Source of the DNA: Mycobacterium paraffinicum
GTDB taxonomy: Bacteria; Actinomycetota; Actinomycetes; Mycobacteriales; Mycobacteriaceae
Length of the DNA stretch: 64,000 nt
Direction: 5' to 3'
Assembly (NCBI RefSeq): GCF_001907675.1
Contig: NZ_MPNT01000019.1
Location: 47,505-111,504, forward strand
Below, one piece after another: positions 43,832-54,227 of this stretch (its first letter is position 1; each line of letters opens with the position of its first letter). The position numbers were made by a program, and so were the translations under genes. The notes beneath the pieces were generated by a model. The model was given only the letters and a program-made list of their open reading frames with translations, was not told the DNA's origin and ran no database searches.

Positions 43832-44278
43832 ATGTACACGCAATGGATCGAGCAGTGCACCGTGCAACGAGTCTCGCTGCACGAAGGGCTGGTAGTCGAC
43901 CTGGACGATCACAACCAGCTGGTGATTTCCCGACCGATGCGGCTGACCCTCCCTCCGGCAGCAGGCTGGCCTGAGGAAGAAGTGTTGATCGACCCTATCA
44001 ATCTTTCGGCCGAGGAGCGGCCACTGTTGGACCTGGCCGGAGCGATCTGCACGCGTGCCTGGTGCGACGACGACGGTGCGCTGCATCTGTGTTTCTCCCG
44101 CGGCCACCGCATCGATGTCGACCCGGATGCGGCGGCGACTTCGTGGGAGCTCTATGGCAAGTGCCACGGCTACATGGCGTGTCTGCCGCGGGGTCGAGTC
44201 CGGGTGATTCGGCACGACCTTCCTGTTGACGAGAATGACTTAGACGCAACACAATCAGTGGCCATGGCGCATCAGTAG
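43832..44278 (+). CDS. DUF6188-family protein
   Basis: This 148-residue cytosolic protein begins MYTQWIEQCTVQRVSLHEGL and contains RAWCDDDGALHLCFSRGHRI and WELYGKCHGYMACLPRG, a pattern I recognise from mycobacterial DUF6188 proteins of unknown function. The ATG at 43832 is preceded by AGGGAG. Its promoter carries the composite operator-like block that also precedes the TetR gene at 49177. Confidence 0.8.
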   Translation: MYTQWIEQCTVQRVSLHEGLVVDLDDHNQLVISRPMRLTLPPAAGWPEEEVLIDPINLSAEERPLLDLAGAICTRAWCDDDGALHLCFSRGHRIDVDPDAAATSWELYGKCHGYMACLPRGRVRVIRHDLPVDENDLDATQSVAMAHQ

Positions 44279-44392
44279 CCGCGCGCCTGGCGACAGGACG
44301 GCACAAGCGCCGAAGGCGTGCGAACGATAGATCGAGCCATCTCGATGGGTGTCCGACGTGTCAGCCGGGGCGGGTGCAGGTTCGCTGGATGC

Positions 44393-45289
44393 TTACGTCG
44401 GGGTCCTTGTGGTGCGGTCGAGGAAGTCGGTGACCGCGGCGGTAAACGCGTCGTTGTTGTCGCCGGCAACCATGTGACCGGTGCCGGTGACGTCCGTCGT
44501 TTCGGCGTGCGGGACGAGCTGGAGGAATTCGTTGACGGTTTCCTGGGAGACTACGTCTGACAGTGCGCCGCGTACTAACAGCGTTGGGGCCGTGATTCGA
44601 CGTGCTCCTTCGGCGAGAAATCCGCTGATGGCGTCGAACTCCTCGCTGCCTGTCATGAGATTGCCTTGCAGGACATCGAAGTTGGAGCTGATGAACGCTG
44701 GGTCCCAGCGCCAGATCCATCGTCCGTCGCTACGTTGCCGCAGGACCTTGTGCAGGCCGTCGAGATTTTCGGGTCGCGCGCGCCGGGGGTTGTATTCGGC
44801 GATGATGTCGGCGGCGTCATTGAGTGAGCCGAATCCGTCGGGGTGGGCGGCCATGAATGACACGACGCGACGGGCTCCATGAAATTCGATCCGCGGGGTG
44901 ATGTCGACCAGGACAACGGCTGCCCAGAGGTCGGGTGGGGCCAGCAGATGGGTAGCGAGGATGATCAGCCCACCCAGCGACGCGCCGACGACGGCGGGGG
45001 GACTGTCGGCGCTGACGTGTCCTCGTACCGAGATCAGATCGGATACGAACCGTTCGACGTCGTATTGTCCGATCGGGTCCCAGTCGCTGTCGCCGTGACC
45101 TCGTGTGTCGTAGGCGACGACGGTGTAGCCGTGGGAATGGAGTCGACGAGCGGTGGTGGCCCACGCGTGACGGTTCTGACCGCCGCCATGGAGGAGCAGC
45201 ACGACGGGGCGAGTCGCGGCGTGCCGGTAGCAGTCGGCCACGAGAGTGATCCCGTCGCTGGTGCGGATGCGCTCCTGGCTAATTGTCAT
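44393..45289 (-). CDS. Alpha/beta hydrolase coupled to MmpL
   Basis: This 298-residue hydrolase has an oxyanion-side HGGGQNRHAW, nucleophile elbow VGASLGG (Ser), Asp in LLVRGALSDVV and catalytic His in GTGHMVAGDN, so the triad is complete. It is the epoxide hydrolase/esterase type and has no signal peptide. The ATG overlaps the upstream mmpL stop by 4 bases, so the two are made together; it may modify the lipid that the transporter exports. The exact substrate cannot be read from sequence. Confidence 0.9.
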   Translation of the reverse strand: MTISQERIRTSDGITLVADCYRHAATRPVVLLLHGGGQNRHAWATTARRLHSHGYTVVAYDTRGHGDSDWDPIGQYDVERFVSDLISVRGHVSADSPPAVVGASLGGLIILATHLLAPPDLWAAVVLVDITPRIEFHGARRVVSFMAAHPDGFGSLNDAADIIAEYNPRRARPENLDGLHKVLRQRSDGRWIWRWDPAFISSNFDVLQGNLMTGSEEFDAISGFLAEGARRITAPTLLVRGALSDVVSQETVNEFLQLVPHAETTDVTGTGHMVAGDNNDAFTAAVTDFLDRTTRTPT

Positions 45290-48200
45290 GTGGTCCGATG
45301 TGGTCGGCCGTTGTGAGTCAGGGGTTTCCGTTGCGGCCACCAGCTCGCTTCGCGCAGCAGTGTGGCGATCGCGGGAACCGTGAGCGTGCGAACGACGAAG
45401 GTATCCAGAAGTAGGCCGCAGCCAATGATGAACCCGGCTTGGATCATGATCGCGATGGAGCCGACGATCAGGCCGAACATGCTGGCGGCGAAGATGAGCC
45501 CGGCCGAAGTGATGACTGAGCCGGTATTTGCGACGGTTCGCAGGACGCCGACGCGAATGTTGTGGGTCGATTCTTCGCGTAGTCGCGAGATGAGCAGCAT
45601 GTTGTAGTCGGCGCCGACGGCCACCAGGATTATGAACGCTAGAAGCGGTACGGGCCAGGCGATTTCCTTGCCGAGGCCATATTGAAAGACGAGGGTTCCC
45701 AGTCCGAGCGCGGCGCCGTAGTTGAGCACGACGGTACCCAACAGGTAGAGCGGGGCGACCAGGGCGCGCAGCAATACGACCAAGATGAGGCCGACGATGA
45801 CGAGGGTCGCAAAGGCCAGCTGATGAAAGTCGGCGGAAAGCAGGCGTTGGATGTCGGAGTTGACGGCGGGGAATCCGGCCATCGACACCGTGGCGTTGGC
45901 CAGCGAGGTGTTGGGTCGTGCGGCATCGGCGATCTCGGTGATTTTGTGGGCGAGGTTCATCGCGTCGCTGCTGTAGGGGTCGTAACTGGATTCGATGGCG
46001 AAACGCGCGGTTTTGCCGTCGGGCGACAGGAAATGCTTTGCGACGTCGGCGAATTGGCGGTTCTCGAAGGCATTGGTGGGAAGGTAGAAGCCGCTGGCGT
46101 TGTCTGAGCCGGCGGTGGTTCGTGCGGAATTCTGCAGTTGGGTGGCGATTTGGCTCATGCCCGACAGCATTTCGATGTTGCTGTCGGCCAGGGTGTGCAC
46201 GCCGGTGGCGAGGGCCTGTGCGCCGGAGGCGAGTTGGCTGATGCCGCTTTGGAGGCGGCGGATGTTGCCGGCCAGGTCGGCAGGGTCGCCGAGTGCTCCG
46301 AAAGCCTTGTCCAGCGACGTGATTGCGTTTTGGACGTCGGCCACGGTGCCGGCCGCGGTGTCGCTGCCGGGCTGGTAAAGGTCGCCGAGGTTGGCGAGCT
46401 GGTTGAAGAAGCCGGTATGGCGCAGGGTCACCAGGATCTGCACCTGGTCGCGGAGTTGGGCGCATTCCGGTGTGGTCGCACACCATGGGGAGGTGTTGAG
46501 CGCACCGACGAGCGGGTCGATGGCGGCGATTGCGTTTTGGGCTTGGTCGGCTTGCTGGCGCAGTCCCGGACCGGTTCGGATGGCTTGGTCGACGGCCGGG
46601 GCGGTAGCCGAAAGCTGCTGTAGCAGCGGACGGAACCGCTGGACTTGGGATCCACTGGATTGGGCCTGGGTGAGGATCCCGGTCAACGGTGTCAACGCGG
46701 TGCGCAAGGTGGTGTCCAGTTGCGCGAGACCGCCGGCGAGTTGGTCGGCGCCGTGGGTGAGTTTGGCCAGGTCATCCTTATGGGCGTCTCCCTTGGCGAC
46801 CGCGCCGGCCATCTTGTTACCGATCTGGCCGTTTTGCCACGACAGTTGAGCCTGGTCCAGGCGTGCGCCCGTGGGCCGGGTGACACCGGAGACCTTGGTG
46901 ACACCAGGCAGTTGCGAGACCCGAGACGCCATTTCATCCAGGTCGGCCAGGGCCTTGCTGGTGCGCATATCAGTGGGCGATTCAACCAGCATGAATTCGG
47001 TGATGATGACGTCCTTGCGAAAGTGGCGGTCCAGCAGGTGATACCCCTCATTGCTGGCGGTGGTCGCCGGCTGTCCTTGGCGATCGTCGTAGCTGATGTG
47101 CATAGTCAGCGCGACGGCCGCCAGGCCTAGCACCAGGGCCAGACTGGCGACCAGCAGTGGAACGGGTCGACGCACCACGGCCACGGCGATCCAGTTCCAG
47201 TAGCGGCGTGTGCGGTCGGCCTTGGGTTCACCGATGCCGCGTTTGGCCGCCAGCGCCAACACCGGGGGAAATAAAGTCACCGTGGCCGCAAATCCGACAA
47301 AGACGGCGATTGCGCACGCGGGACCCAACGCGGCGAACACGCTCAACTTCGCGAACACCATGGCCAGAAACGCAAACGCCACGGTGGCGGCCGAAGCCAA
47401 AATCACGCGCCCGATGGTGGCGGTCGCGTTGATCACCGACAGATCCGGCGGGACGTTTTGGCGTCGCTGCTCGTGATATCGACTGATCAAGAACACCGAA
47501 TAATCGGTGCCGGCACCCAGCAAGATCACCGTCATGAAGGCGATGGTGAACTGCGACACCGGCATGCCCGATTCGCCCAACGCTGATAGCACTCCGCGCC
47601 CCACCGCCAGGCTCACGCCGATGACCAGCAGCGGCAGCAAGGCGGTAAACACCGACCGATACACGACCAGCAAAATCATCGCGATCAGGCCTGCTGTCGC
47701 GACCGAGATGACAACCAAATCCTCTTCGGCCGAAGCGATTTGATCGCGGAAGGTGGCCGGGGGCCCGGTGACGCGAACATCGGTGGGTGAGCCGCTAAAT
47801 GCCTGGGCGGCGATCGTGCGGACCGCCTGGACCGATTCGGCAGCTTTGAGATCGCCCAGCGTTCCGGCCACTCCCACCGGCACATACCAGGCTTTGCCGT
47901 CTTGGCTGACTGCCTGGCTTGCGGTGACTGGGTCGGCCAACAAGTCTTGAACCAAGCGCACATGCTCCGAATCGGCACGCAACCGGGAAATCATCGCGTT
48001 GTAGCGTCCGCGCACCGGCGCAGTCAGGCCCGCCGGATCCTCCATCGCGACAAATATCGTCGTCTTGGATCCCTGCTCGCCGAAGGCCGCGCCCATGCGG
48101 TCTACCGTCTGAAGCGATGGCGCATCGCGCGGTATGAGATTCACTGACTGCTGTCTAACAACGGTTTCCAGCTGCGGGAACAGCACCGCCAGGGCAGCGG

Positions 48201-48372
48201 CGCTCACCACCCACATGCCGATGATCAGCACCTTATGTCGGATACTGAAACCCGCCAAGCGCGCTAGCCGATCGCTGTACGCGCCCTCACCGGCCGCAAC
48301 CTTTTGAAGTCGCTCCCGAACAGGGCGACTCAAGGTCGCCACGCCCGAAGAGACCCACCCGTTGTCTGCCAT
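45286..48372 (-). CDS. mmpL: MmpL-family RND lipid transporter
   Basis: The protein is about 1028 residues with 11-12 membrane helices in two RND halves. The first helix is at about residues 45-65 (VLIIGMWVVSAAALAVLFPQ). Motifs include GAGTDYSVFLISRYHE in the first half and VAVGADYNMLLISRLREE in the second, where the Asp-Tyr pairs are the proton-relay residues of MmpL proteins. The periplasmic loop between halves is long and coiled (LAGGLAQLDTTLRTALTPLT and onward). ATG 48372 is chosen over TTG 48402. It exports a lipid or glycolipid across the inner membrane. Confidence 0.92.
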   Translation of the reverse strand: MADNGWVSSGVATLSRPVRERLQKVAAGEGAYSDRLARLAGFSIRHKVLIIGMWVVSAAALAVLFPQLETVVRQQSVNLIPRDAPSLQTVDRMGAAFGEQGSKTTIFVAMEDPAGLTAPVRGRYNAMISRLRADSEHVRLVQDLLADPVTASQAVSQDGKAWYVPVGVAGTLGDLKAAESVQAVRTIAAQAFSGSPTDVRVTGPPATFRDQIASAEEDLVVISVATAGLIAMILLVVYRSVFTALLPLLVIGVSLAVGRGVLSALGESGMPVSQFTIAFMTVILLGAGTDYSVFLISRYHEQRRQNVPPDLSVINATATIGRVILASAATVAFAFLAMVFAKLSVFAALGPACAIAVFVGFAATVTLFPPVLALAAKRGIGEPKADRTRRYWNWIAVAVVRRPVPLLVASLALVLGLAAVALTMHISYDDRQGQPATTASNEGYHLLDRHFRKDVIITEFMLVESPTDMRTSKALADLDEMASRVSQLPGVTKVSGVTRPTGARLDQAQLSWQNGQIGNKMAGAVAKGDAHKDDLAKLTHGADQLAGGLAQLDTTLRTALTPLTGILTQAQSSGSQVQRFRPLLQQLSATAPAVDQAIRTGPGLRQQADQAQNAIAAIDPLVGALNTSPWCATTPECAQLRDQVQILVTLRHTGFFNQLANLGDLYQPGSDTAAGTVADVQNAITSLDKAFGALGDPADLAGNIRRLQSGISQLASGAQALATGVHTLADSNIEMLSGMSQIATQLQNSARTTAGSDNASGFYLPTNAFENRQFADVAKHFLSPDGKTARFAIESSYDPYSSDAMNLAHKITEIADAARPNTSLANATVSMAGFPAVNSDIQRLLSADFHQLAFATLVIVGLILVVLLRALVAPLYLLGTVVLNYGAALGLGTLVFQYGLGKEIAWPVPLLAFIILVAVGADYNMLLISRLREESTHNIRVGVLRTVANTGSVITSAGLIFAASMFGLIVGSIAIMIQAGFIIGCGLLLDTFVVRTLTVPAIATLLREASWWPQRKPLTHNGRPHRTT

Positions 48373-49058
48373 CCCCCGCCCCGCTACTTCGAAAGAAATC
48401 AACGGTATCGCAACAGTACTACCAGTACCCTTCTACCTGCCCGGCGAAACCGCCACCGGTGTCCGAAGCTCTCTGATCGCCGCCGCGCAACCAGCCGCTT
48501 CAGGCGGTGACCAACGCGCCGTCGACGGTCCAGCATGTCCGGTACAGCGACACGTGATCCCTTTGCGCACAGGCGGTTTGACAATGACGATGCACCGACT
48601 CCGAAACAGTGACCGCTTCATGAACGGCGCAGGCGAAATCCCAGCCGGGAGATCAACCTGATCGGCTCGTCGCGCACGTGGTCATACATTTCCCGGTTCA
48701 TCAACTCGTCGTCCAAGTAGGAGCAGGAGCGAGGAGGGTAGTGACGGGGACGAACGCGGCCGCGGTCATCAACCGGCGGCTGTCGGTGTAGGCGCCGAGT
48801 GATACCGCGGCGGACCAGCCTGAAATCGCGAACCCCCCGCGCCCACACATGCGTCTTGGTTAGCCCAAGCGGCACATTCATCGCCGACCAGCCCCGCCCG
48901 TCTGTGCGATTCCCCCTCGCGCCCGCCGGCAGAGTTCGTTCGTCCGCCACACGAACCGGCCTGTGGTGGCCGCGCCCTGGAGCTGCTCAACCAGGGATCG
49001 TCCGACCCGCTGCCCGATCATGCGTCCTCCTTCGCCCCACAGACCCTTACAGACAAGT
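48373..49058. other. Upstream region of mmpL, no clear gene, operator-like motif
   Basis: GTACT-ACC-AGTAC (48416-48428) is a 13-bp palindrome of the same RTACT-N3-AGTAY type as 43759-43771, placed 44 bases upstream of the mmpL start. The rest (48430-49058) has short frames on both strands, including a 110-codon minus-strand frame at 48618-48950, with no consistent coding signal. It is probably a decayed gene or intergenic DNA. Confidence 0.4.
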
Positions 49059-49097
49059 GTACTAGTGGTATCGCTACGCTACTAGTAGTAGCGTAGC
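49059..49097. promoter_or_regulatory. Composite TetR operator with perfect 25-bp palindrome
   Basis: GCTACGCTAC-TAGTA-GTAGCGTAGC at 49073-49097 is perfectly symmetric in its arms. GTACT-AGT-GGTAT at 49059-49071 immediately precedes it. It lies 80 bases upstream of the TetR gene at 49177. Confidence 0.7.
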
Positions 49098-49176
49098 CGT
49101 CTAGGGGTCGAATCAATCGACCGATGCAGCCGCGATTCGGTGCCGGCCAGCTACGCGCGAGGTTTACGGTGACTAC

Positions 49177-49818
49177 ATGGAGCGCGACACCCTGGAATTC
49201 CCGGTCGACGACGATGATGACGTCGACCCGCGCCTGTTGCGCTCACGAACCCGGCTATTGGATGCGGCCACCAAACTCCTGAGCGCCGGCGGCATCGAAG
49301 CCGTCACCATCGACGCGGTCACCAAAGCCTCCAAAGTCGCGCGCACGACCCTGTATCGCCACTTCAGCAGCTCCACTCAACTGCTTGCCGCCACATTTGA
49401 AAGGCTGCTGCCGCAGGTCCACCCTGCACCGGAGACGGGATCGTTGCGCGACCAACTCATCGAACTGTTGAGCCGACAGGCCACGCTGTTCCAGGAGGCA
49501 CCGCTGCACGTCACCACCCTGGCCTGGGTCGCGCTTGGCCGCACACCAAACGGCACCCAGGAAACCCACGACCGGCACGCGCTGCGCACACGGATCATCG
49601 ACCAGTATCGCCAGCCATTCGATGCCCTGTTGCAAAGCCCCGAAGCCCGCGCCGACCTCGACGATTTCGACCCGGAGCTCATCCTGTGTCAACTCGTCGG
49701 GCCAGTGGCGTTTGCCCGACTCACCGGGCTGCGTGCCATCGATCGTCAAGACTGTGAGCGCATCGTCGATGACTTCCTCGCCGCGCACCGCCGCAAGGCC
49801 GATGAGCCCGCATCGTAG
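49177..49818 (+). CDS. TetR-family regulator next to MmpL genes
   Basis: The protein has 213 residues. An acidic N-terminus (VDDDDDVDPRLL) precedes the HTH (IEAVTIDAVTKASKVARTTLYRHFSS), and the C-terminal domain has the TetR_C segment LVGPVAFARLTGLR. It is divergent from mmpL at 48372 and behind the best operator in the region, so it is the leading candidate for regulating the mmpL-hydrolase pair and itself. Confidence 0.9.
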   Translation: MERDTLEFPVDDDDDVDPRLLRSRTRLLDAATKLLSAGGIEAVTIDAVTKASKVARTTLYRHFSSSTQLLAATFERLLPQVHPAPETGSLRDQLIELLSRQATLFQEAPLHVTTLAWVALGRTPNGTQETHDRHALRTRIIDQYRQPFDALLQSPEARADLDDFDPELILCQLVGPVAFARLTGLRAIDRQDCERIVDDFLAAHRRKADEPAS

Positions 49819-50066
49819 GCCACCGTCCGCAAACCCCTCTTTCCGCAGCAGCCGCTTCACTTTGTCCTCCAAGACTTCAGGACTTCATGCTCGACGGTGA
49901 GGTCTTTGATGGTTTCCCTATAGACCAACCGCCAACGTCACCAGCGGGCCTATGTCGCCGAAGTGTCTTCTGGTGCGGGGTGCAGCAGAAAGTAGGCGTT
50001 TAGGTCGATGTCTTAGCGACCGTCGGGCGCTATTGAGAAAGGTGCGTTGGATGTTGCAAAACTCGC

Positions 50067-50231
50067 GTGTTCTCCGAGGCTGTCTACGGCGATCCGCTTT
50101 GGTTCGCGTGGCCCAATCACATGAAGATCTTCTGCAACAACAAGGGCGTTGTCGCCAAGTCCACCCACGTGTGCAACAACTACCTTCCCCGGGGAAATGT
50201 CGGTCTGGAACTGGAGCTAACCCCGCCCTAG
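50067..50231 (+). pseudogene. Fragment of a Cys-rich protein gene
   Basis: A 55-codon frame reads [20 protein letters not shown] ... [19 protein letters not shown] with protein-like codon use, a GTG start without a ribosome site and a stop at 50229. It is likely the 3' remnant of a longer secreted or membrane protein gene. The sequence between 49819 and 50066 shows nothing definite. Confidence 0.3.
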
Positions 50232-50270
50232 TCCCGCCGCGGTCGGGACTGCATGCACCTCAGCAATGCC

Positions 50271-53204
50271 TTAGTAGTGCGGTGAGGCCGCCGGGAACCG
50301 GTCGGTGGTCGCCGACTGCGGGTCATCTTGCCGGGGCAGCAGGTAGGCGCGAACCGCCGAACGTGGCCCGTAGGGCCGAAGTAGCTGGCTGGCCGGGCGA
50401 GTGCGTACCTGCTGCGGCCACCAGAACCAGCGCCCCAGCAGCGCGGCGACGGACGGCATCATGAATGAGCGCACGATCAGGGTGTCGAACAGCAGACCCA
50501 GGCCGATGGTGGTGCCGACCTGCCCGACGACTTTCAAATCGCTGAATATGAACGAGGCCATGGTGGCGGCGAAGACCAGGCCCGCAGACGTCACCACCGC
50601 ACCGGTGCCGGCCATCGAGCGGATGATTCCGGTTTTCAAACCGGCACCGATTTCTTCTTTGAAACGGGACACCAGCAGCAGGTTGTAGTCGGATCCGACG
50701 GCCAGCATCAAGATGATGGACATCGCCAGCACCATCCAGTGCAGTTTGAAGCCGATGATGTCCTGCCACACCAGCACGGACAGTCCGAACGAGGCGCCCA
50801 ACGAGATCAGCACCGTGCCCACGATGGTGACCGCGGCGACCAGGCTTCGGGTGATGATCAGCATGATGATCAAAATCAGGCTGGCCGCAGCTATTGCCGC
50901 GATCATCAGGTCGTATTTGGAGCCGTCGCGCATGTCCTTGTAGACCGCGGCGGTGCCGGCAAGGTAGATCTTGGCGCCCTCCAGCGGAGTTCCCTTGATG
51001 GCTTCCTTGGCTGCGTTCTTGATCGGCTCGACGTGCGAAATGCCTTCCGGGGTCGCGGGATCCCCTTCATGGGAGATGATGAAGCGGGCCGCGTGCCCGT
51101 CCGGCGACAGGAACATCTTCAGACCGCGCTTGAAGTCGGGGTTGTCGAAGACTTCCGGCGGGATGTAGAACGAGTCGTCGTTCTTGGCGGCGTCGAAGGC
51201 CTGGCCCATGGCGGTCGAGTTTTGGCTCATCACGTCCATCTGGTCATACAGCGACGACATCGAGCTGTGCATGGTCAGCATCATTTGCTTCATGGTCGTC
51301 ATGGTGGCGATCATGGGCGGCATCTGCGCCAGCATCTGCGGCATCAAGGCGTCCAGCTGAGATATGTCGCCGGCAAGATAGGTGAATTTTTCGGTGATCT
51401 GATCCAGACCGTCGAGCGCGTCGAAGAGGGATCGCAGCGACCAGCAGCCCGGGATGTCGAAGCAGTGCTTTTCCCAGTAGAAGTAGCTGCGAATCGGCCG
51501 GAAGAAATCATCGAAGTTGGCGATGTTGTCGCGCAATGTGTTTGTGACATCCAACATTTCATGCGTGAGGCCGTCCATGTGGTGGGTGACCGCGGCCATC
51601 TGCGAGGTGATGTTGTACATGCGCTGCATGGTGTCGATGGACTGTTGCATCGCGTCGGCCTGCTTGAGCATGTCGTCCATGCGCTGGTGCATGTACTGCT
51701 GGTTTTCGACCTGCGTGGTGTTTTGCATGCTGATCTGGAACGGGATTGAGGTGTGCTCGATCGGCGTTCCCAGCGGCCGGGTGATCGCCTGGACGCGCGC
51801 GACACCCGGGATGTGGAAGACCCCCCTGGCGATCCGGTCCAACACCAGCATGCCCGCCGGGTTGCGCATGTCGTGATCGGTCTCGATCATCAACAATTCC
51901 GGATTCATCCGGGACGCGGGGAAATGCCGTTCGGCGGCGGCGTAGCCGATATTCGCGGGGACGCTCGGGGGTAAATACAGCCGGTTGTCGTAATTGGTTT
52001 GATAACCGGGTAGGGCGAGTAGACCGATGAGGGCGATCGCGACTGACACCGCGAGAATTGGCCCGGGCCAGCGCACGATCGCGGTGCCCACCCGTCGCCA
52101 TCCCCGGGTCCGCATCTTGCGCTTAGGATCGAACAGCTTGAAGAAACTGCCGACGGTCAGGACCGCCGGACCCAAGGTCAGCGCGGCAGCAACGGCGACC
52201 AGCATCCCGACCGCACAAGGGATACCCATAGTCTGGAAATACGGAAGCCGGGTAAAGCTCAGGCAATACATCGCACCGGCAATAGTCAGGCCAGAGCCAA
52301 GGACGACGTGCGCGGTTCCGTGGAACATGGTGTAGAAGGCTTTTTCGCGGTCCTCGCCTAGGCCGCGCGCCTCTTGATATCGGCCGAGAATAAAGATCGC
52401 ATAGTCTGTCCCAGCGGCGATGGCCAACAGCACCAAAATATTAACCGCGAAGGTCGACAATCCCATGATGTTGTTGTAGGCCAGGAAAGCGACAACCCCC
52501 CGAGCCGCCATCACCTCGATCACCACCATGAACAACGTGCTGAACACGGTGATAATCGAGCGGTATACCCACAGCAACATCACGATGATCACCACGAAGG
52601 TGATGATCGTGACCTTCTGGAGGCTCTTTTGTCCGGCCGAGTGCTGATCGGCGATCAACGCCCCAGCGCCGGTCACATAGGCCTTGACCCCCGACGGCGC
52701 AGGCACGCTGTCCACGATCTTGCGGACCGCCGCGACAGACTCGCTGGCCAGGCTCTCGCCCTGGTTACCAGCAAGATACGCCTGCACATAGGCGGCCTTG
52801 CCGTCGGAGCTTTGCGAACCGGCGGCCGTCAGCGGATCCCCCCAGAAGTCCTGGACGTGCTGGACGTGTTTCGTGTCAGCCTCGAGTTTGCGGACGATCT
52901 GGTCGTAGAAATGGTGGGCCTCATCGCCCAGCGGCTTGTCACCTTCCAGCACGATCATGACCGCACTGTCACTGTTGAATTCGTTGAATACTTTGCCGAT
53001 GTGCTTCATCGCTTGCATCGACGGCGCGTCCTTGGGGCTCATCGACACGGTGTGTTCTTCGGCGACCGCGTCCAGCGATGGAACCAAGACGCTGAGGACG
53101 ACGACAAGCCCCACCCAGGCAAAGACGACGGGCACCGCGAGTTTGTGGACCGTTCGCGCGAAAACCGGCATATGCGGCAGCCCTGCGGCCCGGTCATCGG
53201 TCAT
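50271..53204 (-). CDS. mmpL: MmpL4/5-type RND transporter
   Basis: This 977-residue transporter is of the MmpL4/MmpL5 class. The first helix is [20 protein letters not shown]. The proton-relay motifs are [20 protein letters not shown] (first half) and [20 protein letters not shown] (second half). A coiled-coil periplasmic insert is Met/Gln-rich ([20 protein letters not shown]). Its ATG overlaps the mmpS stop by 4 bases. Such pairs export siderophores or glycolipids; the substrate here is unknown. Confidence 0.95.
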   Translation of the reverse strand: MTDDRAAGLPHMPVFARTVHKLAVPVVFAWVGLVVVLSVLVPSLDAVAEEHTVSMSPKDAPSMQAMKHIGKVFNEFNSDSAVMIVLEGDKPLGDEAHHFYDQIVRKLEADTKHVQHVQDFWGDPLTAAGSQSSDGKAAYVQAYLAGNQGESLASESVAAVRKIVDSVPAPSGVKAYVTGAGALIADQHSAGQKSLQKVTIITFVVIIVMLLWVYRSIITVFSTLFMVVIEVMAARGVVAFLAYNNIMGLSTFAVNILVLLAIAAGTDYAIFILGRYQEARGLGEDREKAFYTMFHGTAHVVLGSGLTIAGAMYCLSFTRLPYFQTMGIPCAVGMLVAVAAALTLGPAVLTVGSFFKLFDPKRKMRTRGWRRVGTAIVRWPGPILAVSVAIALIGLLALPGYQTNYDNRLYLPPSVPANIGYAAAERHFPASRMNPELLMIETDHDMRNPAGMLVLDRIARGVFHIPGVARVQAITRPLGTPIEHTSIPFQISMQNTTQVENQQYMHQRMDDMLKQADAMQQSIDTMQRMYNITSQMAAVTHHMDGLTHEMLDVTNTLRDNIANFDDFFRPIRSYFYWEKHCFDIPGCWSLRSLFDALDGLDQITEKFTYLAGDISQLDALMPQMLAQMPPMIATMTTMKQMMLTMHSSMSSLYDQMDVMSQNSTAMGQAFDAAKNDDSFYIPPEVFDNPDFKRGLKMFLSPDGHAARFIISHEGDPATPEGISHVEPIKNAAKEAIKGTPLEGAKIYLAGTAAVYKDMRDGSKYDLMIAAIAAASLILIIMLIITRSLVAAVTIVGTVLISLGASFGLSVLVWQDIIGFKLHWMVLAMSIILMLAVGSDYNLLLVSRFKEEIGAGLKTGIIRSMAGTGAVVTSAGLVFAATMASFIFSDLKVVGQVGTTIGLGLLFDTLIVRSFMMPSVAALLGRWFWWPQQVRTRPASQLLRPYGPRSAVRAYLLPRQDDPQSATTDRFPAASPHY

Positions 53205-53620
53205 GCGGACTTCACTATGCAGAACGTTTGCGCATTCATACCCTGACTCGACCTTTCGTCCTTGACCACCTCGTCCACGATGATCCGGCAGCCGATTTGG
53301 TTGCTGTCGCCCTGCGCGACGATGTTGACGCTCACCGAGGGCAGCGTCGAGGTAACCGAGAGCGTCCAGGGCAAAGGCACGTTGCTAGCTTTCTGGGGCT
53401 GGGCATTGATGTCCAAGTAGTTGATGTTGGCCACCGTCCCCGGGGGACCATAAACCTGGTAAACCACGCGCTTGGGATTGAACGGCTTGATCTCATCGGC
53501 GATGCCGCTGGTCATCGTCTGATCGTCGTGGACGCCGAAAAAGGTGCGAAGCCGCAGTACGCAGAAGCCCGCTACCGCCACCACCGCCACGATGACCAGG
53601 ACGATCCACATTTTCTTCAT
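53201..53620 (-). CDS. mmpS: MmpS-family accessory protein
   Basis: This 139-residue protein has one N-terminal membrane helix ([20 protein letters not shown]) and an exported beta-sandwich with the MmpS pattern [21 protein letters not shown], a central [21 protein letters not shown], then [21 protein letters not shown] 53620 gives a standard MmpS length; the 74-codon longer frame is rejected because it is low-complexity and lacks the signal anchor at its start. It is coupled to the MmpL gene by a 4-base overlap. Confidence 0.95.
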   Translation of the reverse strand: MKKMWIVLVIVAVVAVAGFCVLRLRTFFGVHDDQTMTSGIADEIKPFNPKRVVYQVYGPPGTVANINYLDINAQPQKASNVPLPWTLSVTSTLPSVSVNIVAQGDSNQIGCRIIVDEVVKDERSSQGMNAQTFCIVKSA

Positions 53621-53838
53621 CGCAGCGCCAACGTGAATCCTCCCCAGCCAACCATCTCCCGCTAGTTGGGCGCCCCACCGCCCATTCGACTGGATCGATC
53701 GCAACTTAGCGTTTGGCGCAAAGCCATTGCCGGCGGAAGGCTGCGCGGTCTCGCCTGGTTCCCGGCCATCGACAAGGTTGGCATCGTTTTCACCGGTTGC
53801 AGTTCGCCAAGCCACTGCGTCCTGGTCTCCTTTTCTGT

Positions 53839-54110
53839 TCATGAGGTTTCAGAGATGAGGCCGATGCACCTGGCGGTCAGCAGGCGGGTCAAGGCGGACG
53901 CGAAGCCCAGATTCCACTCGGGCGGAACGACTTGCGCGCCCTTTGCGTAGACATCGGTGAGCCGCTCTGGCGGGTTGGCGTCTGCCAGAGGGTGGCCACC
54001 AGCGAGTAGGCGGCCAACAGCATATCCAGTGATCCCGAACGGCCGAGCGCAGGCAACGAGCTCTCAATTGCGTCGGCGGGGATAGCGTCGCGGCGGTCCT
54101 GATCCGCTTG
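53839..54110 (-). pseudogene. Decayed gene fragment
   Basis: The minus strand reads DAIPADAIESSLPALGRSGS then LDMLLAAYSLVAT; after a frame change near 53990 it continues LADANPPERLTDVYAKGAQV and LTRLLTARCIGLISETS followed by a stop at 53839. Codon use is coding-like but the frame is broken and no start is found. The family is not recognised. Confidence 0.4.
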
Positions 54111-54227
54111 ACCTCGACAACCCGTTCGTCGTCCACCTCGTGCTGCGACCGGCGTCTTGGTCCGCGCCGCACTTGAAGCCCTGCGCTACTGGCTGCTCTA
54201 TGTTCCACGACCTGCGCGATGGGCGGA

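Noticed and set aside
48618..48950. 110-codon minus-strand frame upstream of mmpL
   Set aside because: It has weak coding signal, no recognisable start context and no domain; it may be a remnant but is not supported as a gene.
53621..53842. 74-codon extension of MmpS
   Set aside because: The MmpS membrane anchor would no longer be at the N-terminus and the extension shows no coding pattern.
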